The notes below the pieces were generated by a model. The model saw only the letters and a list, made by a program, of their open reading frames with translations. It was not told the origin of the DNA and made no database searches. The translations under genes were made by a program, and so were the position numbers. Below are positions 55,050 through 64,000 of a DNA stretch of 64,000 nt, piece after piece. Source of the DNA: Taxillus chinensis. Taxonomy: Eukaryota; Streptophyta; Magnoliopsida; Santalales; Loranthaceae. The stretch is taken from assembly GCA_023512835.1 (NCBI GenBank), contig JAKCVP010000402.1:403290-467289 (forward strand), given 5' to 3'. The stretch's first letter is position 1. Every line of letters starts with the position of its first letter.

Positions 55050-55767
55050 ATGGCCGCTATATCGCTTCTTGTCCAGAAGTTCGAGTCATACTACTCCCGC
55101 AAACCCATACTCACAACCATGATCACCAACGCCATACTCGGTGGTGTTGCAGACACCACTGCACAGATTCTCACCTCTGTGCGCTCTACAACCGTTCGCA
55201 AGCCGGGCAAGCACGACGACTTTCTGGCCGTCGAGATCCACGAGCTCGACCGCAAGAACCCGTACCCCTCGCACGACATCGTTCCCGACTCCAAGGATCT
55301 TCCACCCCCCTTTGACTTTGAGCGACTGACTCGCTTCATGTCCTATGGTTTCCTCATGGCCCCTGTGCAGTACAAATGGTTTGGCTTCCTCTCTCGAGCA
55401 TTCCCCATGACCAAGACGTCGGGAACTCTACCTGCGATCCAGCGAATGGCTTTTGATCAGCTTATATTTGCTCCCATGGGTAAGTCCGGTCTCTTGCTCA
55501 TGCGAACATGTCGCCATCTAATAATTCGAAGGTCTCGGGCTCTTCTTCACCTTCATGACCGTCGCCGAAGGTGGCGGACGACGCGCATTGGCTCGCAAAT
55601 TCCAAGACGTCTACGTGCCGTCTCTAAAAGCCAATTACATTCTCTGGCCAGCAGTCCAAATGATCAACTTTCGTGTCATGCCGTTGCAATTTCAGATTCC
55701 CTTCGTTTCGACCATCGGTATCGCCTGGACTGCATACCTGTCTCTCACCAATGCGTCCGATGAATAG
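55050..55767 (+). CDS. Mpv17/PMP22 family peroxisomal or mitochondrial membrane protein
   Basis: Two exons (55050-55479, 55532-55767) encode about 221 residues. The start MAAISLLVQKFESYYSRKPI is typical, with NAILGGVADTTAQ next. The block FMSYGFLMAPVQYKWFGFL and the end block LKANYILWPAVQMINFRVMP, then QIPFVSTIGIAWTAYLSL, are the Mpv17/PMP22 signature. Three to four membrane segments are seen. The intron uses GTAAGT and CGAAG in phase 1 and restores APMGLGLFFTFM. The role is debated: channel or membrane integrity in peroxisomes or mitochondria (yeast Sym1). A hydrophilic insertion of ~45 residues lies after the first segment. Confidence 0.93.
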
Positions 55768-56378
55768 ATCGCCTTTGATTATTCATGTACAAGCGACGGA
55801 GATGTGAGATAATGGATTAAGGGAAGAATATTGCATCGGTCCGGAAGGAAACTTGAGAAAGGAAAGTGATACCTAGCCGGCTTTGGGGGCTTGGCCTTTA
55901 TTACGACAGCATTACAGCATACATGGGACTTGGCTACGACGAATGGGTTGGCATGGTGTTTGGAGTTCTGCTCAGTTTTTGGGAGTCCTAGAGGCGTTTT
56001 AGGTGGTGAAGGATCGTCTACTGTCCAGCAGCGTCTCCATTCAAACGGACAGGACACACGAGATGCCCACTCGAGGCAGCTACTCAATACAATGAAAGTC
56101 TGAACTGTAAACTTTGGTTCCCGAAGAATTCCGTCTGATCTTTCGTGTGTTCTCGTAGTTGACGCTCCTCAGGAACCTGGCTCGTTTGTTCGCCGAATTA
56201 CGGATTAAGATTGACACCCCAGACAGGTGCTCAAAGCCTCCCTCACGAACTACCTACGCATGGTGGGGCAGGAGGGGAATCTCAACCACCATTGACCATT
56301 CTCTGCACCAGCTGTACATGACTTTCCCCTGCTCTCTTCAGTCTCTCTCCGCACTCGAAAACATCGTCTTCTTCCATC
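55768..56378. promoter_or_regulatory. Phosphoglycerate kinase promoter
   Basis: About 610 bases. The last 60 bases are strongly pyrimidine-rich, ending CGTCTTCTTCCATC directly before the start codon, as is usual for highly expressed glycolytic genes of moulds. Confidence 0.6.
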
Positions 56379-57750
56379 ATGTCTCTATCCAACAAGCTTG
56401 CTATCACTGACGTTGACGTCAAGGGCAAGCGCGTGCTCATCCGTGTAGGTCATCCCACCAGGACCGCCGAGATCCCATGAAACGCGTAATGCTGACCACT
56501 GCGCAAGGTTGATTTTAACGTGCCTCTTGACGGCGACAAGAACATCACGAACAACCAGCGCATTGTCGGTGCTCTTCCCACAATCAAGCATGCCATTGAC
56601 AATGGCGCCAAGGCCGTCATCCTGATGTCCCACCTTGGCCGCCCTGATGGCAAGCGCAACGAGAAATACTCCCTGAAGCCGGTCGTGGCTGAGCTAGAGA
56701 AGCAGCTCGGCGGCAAGAAGGTCATATTCACCGAGGACTGCGTTGGCAAGGATGTTGAGGAGACCGTCAACAAGGCCTCCGACGGGCAAGTCATCCTGCT
56801 CGAGAACTTGCGCTTCCACGCCGAAGAGGAAGGCAGCAGCAAAGATGCCGATGGCAACAAGGTCAAGGCCGACAAGGCCAAGGTCGACGAGTTCAGGAAG
56901 GGCTTGACGGCTCTGGGTGACATCTACATCAGTAAGCCTCTCATATCAGCAAGTGTGTATTCTAGTAGCTAACCCAGCAAAAGACGACGCTTTCGGCACA
57001 GCCCACCGCGCTCACAGCTCCATGGTTGGCGTTGACTTGCCTCAAAAGGCCTCCGGTTATCTGATGAAGAAGGAGCTCGAATACTTCGCAAAGGCACTTG
57101 AAAACCCTCAGCGTCCTTTCCTTGCCATTCTAGGTGGCGCAAAGGTGTCTGACAAGATTCAACTGATCGATAATTTGCTTGACAAGGTCAACAGCCTCAT
57201 CGTTTGCGGTGGTATGGCTTTCACATTCAAGAAGACCCTGGAGAACGTCAAGATCGGCAACTCCCTGTTCGATGAGGCGGGCAGCAAGACCGTCGCAGGC
57301 CTTGTTGAAAAGGCCAAGAAGAACAACGTCAAGTTGATCCTACCTACCGACTATGTTACTGCTGACAAGTTCGGCAAGGATGCCAAGTCCGACTATGCCA
57401 CTGATGAGTCCGGCATTCCTGACGGATGGATGGGACTGGACGTCGGCGAGAAGAGTGTAGAGGCATTCAAGCAAGCCATCGACGAGTCAAAGACCATCCT
57501 GTGGAACGGTCCTCCCGGTGTCTTCGAGTTTGACCAATTTGCCAACGGTACGAAGAAAACCATGGACGCTGCCGTCGCTGCTGCAGGCAACGGACAGATT
57601 GTTATCATTGGTGGTGGCGACACTGCTACTGTTGCTGCCAAGTACGGCGTCGAGGATAAACTCAGCCACGTGTCGACTGGTGGTGGGGCGTCCTTGGAGC
57701 TGCTCGAGGGCAAGGCTCTGCCTGGTGTCGTAGCCCTGTCGAGTAAGTAA
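56379..57750 (+). CDS. pgk1: Phosphoglycerate kinase
   Basis: Three exons (56379-56444, 56508-56931, 56984-57750) encode 418 residues, the normal length. [22 protein letters not shown] joins VDFNVPLDG across intron 1. The substrate block [21 protein letters not shown] and the [13 protein letters not shown] loop follow. [15 protein letters not shown] is split by intron 2. The C-terminal nucleotide domain has [30 protein letters not shown] and a [13 protein letters not shown] loop before [14 protein letters not shown]. The enzyme makes ATP and 3-phosphoglycerate in glycolysis. The active-site Arg and Lys seem intact. Confidence 0.98.
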
Positions 57751-57984
57751 ATGGACGCAATGCTGCACGGTCACCTGAACGATGTGGTCTGATACTAGAG
57801 GACAAAGACCGAGAAGCTATGCAAAAGCTATAGATGTCATACGAGCGGCCGAGGAGCCATGATCTTCAAATCATTCATGTCATTACTTGCTTTGATTCCC
57901 ATTCCGGATCGATAGTTGAAAGGAGGAGTGTCTCGTCTTCCATTGCATTTTTGTCTTCATCAAGCTTGCCGGGGCGTGGTGACT

Positions 57985-58441
57985 CTATCGCTTGTTCGCA
58001 TCAACCTTCTTGATCTCCTCCCTAAGCAATGTCAGCATCGCAACGAGTGGCCGTGTCGTTAGCAGTTACTTACTGCAGTTGCTTTGAGAAGTCATCGTTG
58101 GTGTCGTCGTCGTCCCAACTCTCTTCCCAGAGATGTGTGTTCTGTTCGGGCTCGGCAGCGTCTGTTTCTTCGACACCCCAGTCTGCAGCACAGAGTCATC
58201 AGTAAACTTGCTGATGAAATCCATCCGCGATGGACAGCCAGAGCACCTGGGCAGCAATGCCTGCTGGACCAGTCGCGCTATGCGTATGCTTACCTTCTAC
58301 AGGAAAATCTTCGAACTCATCGTCTTCTTCTAGCTGCGGCTTCTTGGTTCCGTTTTGCTCAGGGAGATTCGGCGTTGCTGTGCTGTCGTCTGTGGTAGCT
58401 TTCGCTGTGTTTGGGTTGGTAGACGCGGACGCTCCGGACAT
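57985..58441 (-). CDS. sem1: 26S proteasome subunit Sem1/Dss1
   Basis: Three exons (58441-58294, 58182-58074, 58021-57985) encode 97 residues. The acidic core LEEDDEFEDFPVEDWGVEE and the second acidic site LWEESWDDDDTNDDFSKQLQ are the two conserved Sem1/Dss1 blocks that bind ubiquitin or partner proteins; the terminal helix EEIKKVDANKR comes from the last exon. The N-terminal ~35 residues are variable and Ser/Thr-rich. The protein is part of the proteasome lid and also of TREX-2. All junctions keep phase (G|AC and CA|G). It is convergent with pgk1, about 230 bases away. Confidence 0.95.
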
Positions 58442-58944
58442 GTTGAGCTGTGATGTATGCTGTGGTTCCGTACGAAGATGTCGTCTAGAGCAGTCAAGAA
58501 ACTCTAGCTTAAGAGGATGTGAAGGATTTCAGGTGATGCAGGCTAAGAAGGTACAGCGTCAAGCTTGGGACTGAGTGGTGGTGGAGGCGGACGACTTGCA
58601 ACATGCGGCTCTGCACTTTGTGCATTCAGACTTATGTCAGCGCCTGCCGTCTTTGACGTACGTCGCTCTCGTCCACATTGTTCCCAGACACCTGCTTTCG
58701 CCTCACGTGTATTATATTCATAGATTCGAGTCGGAAAAGACGGTCTCAATCTGTTCGAGACTTTTGATCATCTATTACCAAGGAAGAATTTACGCTGCAC
58801 CACTGGAGCCTCGGAGCGGGTCTAATCATCGCCGTTCCCGTTATCTGGTAATCCCCACTGCTTCGGACTTTCTGGACTTCTTTGGATCTTGTCTCTTCTG
58901 GGAGATTGAGAGCTGGAACAATTCGAGCTTCCACTTACTCTGCA
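58442..58944. promoter_or_regulatory. Divergent promoter, sem1 and iml2
   Basis: About 500 bases between divergent start codons, with a CACGTG element near 58,705. No coding sequence is supported. Confidence 0.5.
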
Positions 58945-61574
58945 ATGAACGGCCTTCGTGGCTGGCTGGGGTCAAAGGGCTCCTCGGCCAATGCATCCAA
59001 GACAAGTCTTAATGAATTAAGACCCGAGGATGAGGAGAAGGAGTTGATGAATGCCATGGCATCAGCCATGATTGTCATGGAAGACAATGTGGATGAAGCC
59101 ATGGCTGGGTTGGAGAAAGGCAATTCCAGTTTCCACATTGTAGGTGCTTCACCCCCAGAGATCTTCCTCCAGAGTGGCGAAGCTTGGCGACGAGTCTACT
59201 CCCAGTACGGGATATAAGTTGCTTCAGGACCCATCATTGTTCGATAGGAGTATAATTCGGGCTGCGTATTGGGTGCAGCACAGGCCTCTTCACGTACGAG
59301 ATGAGACTGGCTGTACCATAGCAGTCTGGGACCGGCTGCTGTGGCAAGACCACAAGACCCCTGTGGATAAACGCAGTCTCAGCGAGATATACGCGAACGT
59401 ACGCAGACCGCTTTGAGCAGAGGCTAATAACGTTTCTCCAGTTGGGAAGGGGTGTCGTTACATTCCTGCGCGCCGTCATGGGATCGGAGAAAGACGCCAT
59501 GCAAGAGGCACACGTTGCACTGTCAGCAGCAGAAACTGCAGGCCACGAAAACAAGCGTAAAGCCGATCGGAATCCCTCGAAGTATTACCACTCGGCGATC
59601 TATGCGCCGGGAACAGAGCATGCTCTATGTGCTGCGGAGTCCATGATAATGAATGCTGGTGTGGCTGTGCTGAATGAGAACTATCTTGAGGCGCTGAAAG
59701 GATTCTACAAGATGCGGAAGGCTTACCAGACCCTTGATGCGATTTCCGAGTCTGAGAGACTGTACCTTGAACAGCATGCCGACCAACTGAGGCAAGATGG
59801 AGTTGACTTACAGCAGCTGAACGCTAGTACAGGCGCAGACGAGTCCGTCGTCAAGCAACAGCAAGACGTCTCTGCTGCTGCCGAAGACGATGATTCTGAC
59901 GAGTTTTTCGATGCTGATGACGATCAAGCCGGTAACAGTCAATCCAAAAAGCCCGAGGCATACCATGGAAACATTGAGAACCCGGCGAGCATCGTCAAAG
60001 GTACCGAGGATCTGTCTCTGAGTTCATCTACAACTGCAAAAGCCCAGGCACAGGCTCGTTTGCATCCGGAAGCAGACCCAGCAATACAGTCTTTGATCAC
60101 CAATCCGATTGATCTCTTTATCCATTCCGGAACTGCGCTGCATTATGGCATGATCCTTCTCATTCTGTCCATGATTCCGCCCACTTTCGGTAAGATTCTC
60201 TCCTTGATCGGATTTCGAGGTGACCGCGAGCGTGGGCTCGCGATGCTGTGGCGCGCCACTGCAGTACAGAGCAACATCAATGGCTGTGTAGCAGCGCTCG
60301 TACTGCTTGGATATTACAATTTCCTGGTCTCTTACCTAGACATTCTGCCTGCGGACACTTTCCCGAAAACTCGTTGCGATGCTCTTCTAGAAGAGATGCG
60401 AGTAGAATATCCCAAATCCCGATTCTGGTACCTGCAGATTGCACGCACACGTGCGAGCAACAAGGACCTAGAAGGCGCAGTCGCGATGTTGGAAGCTGTT
60501 GAGGATCAGCCATGCGGATTTCGACAAGTTGAGGCACTGCAATGGTTCGAGAAATCATTGCTTCTTATGTCCTCGCACGAGTATGAGAAGACAGCCGCGA
60601 GCTTCCAGAAATGTGTTGAGCTTAACAAGTGGTCGCATGGCCTCTACCACTACATCACCGCCAGCGCCCACATTGAGCTTTACAGGTACCATTTGTCTGC
60701 CGAGACTAAACGCGTCGTCGCTCCGATTCCTGGTCTGGACCGAGATCATGCCAAGGCGGCGCATCACAAAGAGAAGGCCATGTATCATCTTACGGAGCGG
60801 GTCCCCAACCACATGGGCAAGAAGAATTTGATGGGCCGTCAACTGCCCTTTGATAGCTTTGTGCTGCGCAAGCTTGCCAAGTGGAGGGAGCGGGCAGCTG
60901 CAAAGAACTGTGATCTGATTGATGCAATTGGAATATCGCCCCTTGAAGAGCAACTCTTTTTCTGGGGTGGTTTCGCTCACATGAGGCCTGAGAACTTACA
61001 GCGCTCCTTGCTGCAACTGTGTTGGAACGATGCAGGAGAAGGCGAACTTCTGAGTGAGGTACGCCAGCAGATACCGGAAGGCTCTGAAGTCCCTGCATCA
61101 TGGTCCGCTGAAGCACCTGACGAAAAGGGCATGCTTGCTCTCTTGCGAGCACACATTTACCGGCAGCTAAAGCGGACAGATCTGACACGTGAAGTGCTCA
61201 GAACAAATCCGCCAATGGCACCGGGCACCGACCCGTAAGTCTGTGCAAAACTCGCTGTAGATAAACTTGCTGACATGATATGCAGTGCTGCGTTCCGCGG
61301 CGGTCATAAAGACAATTACACAGCGCCCATCTCGCGCTATGAGCTTGCGGTCGCTGCGTGGCTCGAGGCTGGTGGACACACAGGTGCTGACGCCTTCAAC
61401 ATCGACCTATCGCTGGACGCAAACAAGACAAAGTCTTACGATCAAGCCAAACTCAAGGAATCTCTCAGCTTGTTGGAAGAAGCGGCTGCGTGGGAGAGTT
61501 TCGACCTGGATGCTCGGTTCGGAATCAAAATTACAACTGGCAAGGATACCATCAACAAGTTGTTGAAGGCATAG
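58945..61574 (+). CDS. iml2: Mitochondrial outer-membrane protein Iml2 (TPR)
   Basis: Three exons (58945-59139, 59442-61234, 61286-61574) encode about 758 residues. The start MNGLRGWLGSKGS and block LEKGNSSFHI|LGRGVVTFLRAVMG are typical of the Iml2 family. The following YYHSAIYAPGTEHALCAAES and FWYLQIARTRASNKDLEGAV blocks belong to the TPR-like fold. Iml2 is involved in clearing of lipid-droplet-associated inclusion proteins. Intron 1 is 302 nt, much longer than usual here, and contains no supported exon; intron 2 is 51 nt. An acidic insert (residues ~205-225) is variable. The terminal exon includes a last TPR helix pair. Confidence 0.9.
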
Positions 61575-62149
61575 ACGCCCTGTGCGTAGAAAAGGTCTCT
61601 GTAGATACTAGGATACAATGCCATGTTGGTGAAAAGCTTTTCAAAGGTAGAACGGCGGACTAGGCATACTTGGTATAGAAGGGCCGTGATATAGCACTTT
61701 AGGTTATGATGAAGCGATGATAGTTTTACGCGGACACTTGGATCTTATGCGTGCAAATGAGCAATGAGTAGGCCCCATTGTCCTTTCAGCATTACAAGGA
61801 AACTCCATGGGGACTCAACAATTGAGTCAGGGCCTGTGGAGACTTGTTCAGGCACGTGCTCTGATTTGCCCGTCAGTACGAAGTAGATCACCATAGCCAT
61901 TGGTGAATAGGTGCAGATGCCTTTGTAGAAGAGATGGGAATACAGAAGTGGATCTCAACGCTTTAGTATTGTCTGGGTATTCTGCTTATGAGATGGATCC
62001 GTTCCGTCGGAGTTGCTCATGCAAGTAGTTGCACCCAGGTCTTCGGTCTTTTCTGGTAAGGGCCATGCAAAGTACCCGTGGCACACGACTATCCTTTCTC
62101 GCACCATCTTGCGGACTGCAAGAAGACTGTGTAGTCATTGAGCAACAAA
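61575..62149. other. Intergenic, converging 3' ends
   Basis: About 575 bases between the 3' ends of iml2 and the convergent reductase gene. No coding sequence is supported. Confidence 0.55.
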
Positions 62150-63265
62150 TCACAGGCCGACGTTCTTCAGACTCTTAACCAACTCTACTATGGCTGGCTC
62201 AAGAGGCTTGTAGTCCAGGCCCAGGATCTTCTTCGATTGCTCATTGTTGAAGCGCGGGTGGCCGTCCGGCAGTTGACCGCCCTTGACGTCCGGTCCAGGA
62301 ACATCCTTGTATTCAGGGAAATGCTTCCGCACAATGCTGGCAATCTCCGCATTGCTAAAGGTTCCCTGCACGACGAAGAATCGGTTGTTCCCGGCCTCAG
62401 GTACCTCAATGGCCTTGACGTGTGCCTGCGCGAGATCACGCACGTCGACCCACAGAACGACACCCGTGTCCGGGATCTCGTTCTTCCACTTGCCTTGCAG
62501 ACAGTCGCGCGTTCGCTCGTTGCTCGTGTTGAGTGCATTCAGGTCATTGAGGTAGTGCACAATGGGCCCGATGACCAGCGGAGGGTTCATCGTCACGAGG
62601 TCAAAGTTTGGCTTTTCATTCTTTACATAGTCCCATGCTGCGCGCTCGGCGAAGGTCTTGGAGGCACGGTAGCCGAAGCCGGGATTCGAGAGGGCCTCCT
62701 CGTGGGTGATGGGGTTCCAGTCTGCCTCGCTGTACGTGTAGCCCGGGGCGTTCTTGACGTTGATGATGGCGGCAAAGGACGAGGTGATGACCACGCGCTT
62801 CACGCTGGGCGCGTGGGCCTTTGCGGCCTTGAGGATGGAGGTAGTGCCAATGACGGCTGGGTCCAGGAGCTCCTTTTGTACGTCGGTGACATTGAAGTGG
62901 AAGGGAGATGCGGTGTGGATGATTGCCTCAAAGGGAGGATCGGAGACTACCGCCTTGTCAAAGGCATTGGGCTGTGCAATGTCCTCGACAATGACGAAGG
63001 AGAGCTTGTCGCCCGCGTTGGGATGTGCTTCTGCGATCTTGTCGGCCTTGGCTTGAGATCGGACGGTGGTCACGACAGAGTGTCTGTGTTTCTTCGTCAG
63101 TGACAATGATGGAGCATTATAGCAGAAGAGACGTGCCCATGGGCGAGGAGGTCGTCAAGACAATGAGCTGCAATGAAGCCGCTTCCGCCTGCAAATTGTC
63201 AGCACTTGTTGGACTGTGCTTTTAGACTATTTGGAGCGTAACTTACCAGTAAGTAGAACTCTCAT
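62150..63265 (-). CDS. NADPH-dependent ketone/aldehyde reductase, Gre2 type
   Basis: Three exons (63265-63247, 63188-63137, 63083-62150) encode about 334 residues. The nucleotide motif is MRVLLTGGSGFIAAH, then LLAHGHSVVTTVRS across intron 2. Catalytic Tyr and Lys are in GYRASKTFAERAAW. FHFNVTD, NPPLVIGP and LWVDVRDLAQAHVKA follow the extended short-chain dehydrogenase layout of yeast Gre2 and plant dihydroflavonol reductase relatives. The enzyme reduces aldehydes or ketones such as methylglyoxal, but the substrate is not known. Intron 2 has a GC donor (GG|GCACGT) with CAG acceptor and CTGAC branch site; no GT donor nearby fits the frame. Confidence 0.92.
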
Positions 63266-64000
63266 GATTGCGAAGATGGGTATCTGTAGGTGTTGCGACG
63301 ACTAGCAAGATGTTGAGAGGAATTAGACAGCAACAATGGTAAGCAGGCTCGGGCGCGTGGGGCACGACATTTGTATAGAGATTGCCCACTATCGAGATAT
63401 AGCTGTGATGCAATCATTGGCCACTATTGATCAGCAAGCATCCGGCGTTTACGGCAACATGGTACATGATGTTGGCCTGGGCTGGACTTAAGCTTGCAGC
63501 TTTCGTCATGCGCGTCAAGGATTGAGGACCTGGACCCACGTGAGCGGTTACGAGGCTCTTTGAGCTCTTTGGGAATGCCAGCTGATCCTTGACCTGCAAC
63601 AGTCAAGGGACATCTTCCTAGCAGCATGGCCGTGAAGCGCCAGAAGTCAGGCTCGTTCAATGCACTGTCACGTGTTGGGGGGCAGAGGGCTCGAACAAGA
63701 GTCACGCACGCGAGTGAAGTCGGAGCCGGACGAGTTCTCCGAGGCCGGCACCACTTTAATCCGGACGTGCTTGCTCCCCGCGACATCTTGTTGCGTCTAC
63801 CGACCTCGAGAAACACGATCCCCATCTTTCACCGAGCGACGTTTGGTGGGCGCAGAGGCAATCGTTTCCGACGCTGCCTCGTCCGGTCGTTTGTCAACTA
63901 TCAAAGATCACTCCTTTCCTTCTCCGCACTTACATACCGCTGCCGAATGGTGTAGGCTCACACCCGTAACAGAGCACATTCTCGCTCTACAGCCCACCAT
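63266..64000. other. Window end without supported gene
   Basis: About 735 bases upstream of the reductase gene. A plus-strand frame at 63,626-63,955 and a minus-strand frame at 63,424-63,825 overlap each other and show no family resemblance. A gene may begin beyond the window. A CACGTG element lies near 63,669. Confidence 0.4.

Noticed and set aside
62138..63103. Plus-strand frame of 321 codons opposite the Gre2-type gene
   Set aside because: It is the exact antisense of a clearly coding reductase, so it is a shadow frame.

Overview
The window is nuclear DNA of a filamentous ascomycete (Pezizomycotina, most likely Dothideomycetes; the class is an inference). The evidence is short GT-AG introns, mostly about 45-75 nt, with CTGAC/CTAAC-type branch sites, pyrimidine-rich promoters, and genes typical of moulds: a QDE-2-type Argonaute, the NADPH-oxidase regulator NoxR, a fungal caleosin, an Ime2-type kinase and small secreted cysteine-rich proteins. 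Gene density is about one gene per 2 kb on both strands, with no sign of bacterial operons. All exon models below were joined by hand so that phases match and the product resembles its family.

Layout. 2.0-4.6 kb: Ime2/MAK-type kinase. 5.4-9.3 kb: zinc-ribbon protein, Nop16 and an Rvs167/Hob1 BAR-SH3 protein. 10.7-11.8 kb: secreted aspartyl-protease homologue that lacks the second catalytic Asp. 13.2-16.2 kb: Argonaute. 16.4-16.8 kb: small secreted six-cysteine protein. 17.3-23.2 kb: GMC oxidoreductase, caleosin and NoxR, all on the minus strand. 24.3-27.4 kb: Ccs1 copper chaperone, mitochondrial ribosomal protein uL13m and urate oxidase. 27.9-28.3 kb: second small secreted protein. 29.0-34.5 kb: isochorismatase-like hydrolase, F-box/LRR protein, Rad9 and an Ats1/RCC1-repeat protein. 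35.1-37.8 kb: third small secreted protein, ESCRT-II Snf8 and an I78 proteinase inhibitor. 38.6-39.4 kb: decayed acyl-CoA thioesterase-like gene. 40.1-43.1 kb: TBC RabGAP. 45.2-48.3 kb: conserved hypothetical, Mcp1-like membrane protein and C2H2 protein. 50.4-54.0 kb: mucin-like GPI-anchored wall protein with tandem repeats. 55.0-63.3 kb: Mpv17/PMP22 protein, phosphoglycerate kinase, Sem1/Dss1, Iml2 and a Gre2-type reductase.

Most genes are unrelated housekeeping functions. Redox and peroxisome-related genes are common (NoxR, Ccs1, uricase, caleosin, GMC oxidase, Mpv17), but nothing shows they work as a cluster. No gene cluster, mobile element, tRNA or rRNA gene was recognised. The most unusual signals are gene models that break standard rules: a rad9 intron whose expected acceptor reads AT, an Argonaute frame change, an snf8 start out of frame across a C-run, a GC-AG intron, and the loss of a protease catalytic residue. 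There are also three unannotated-looking small secreted cysteine-rich proteins.
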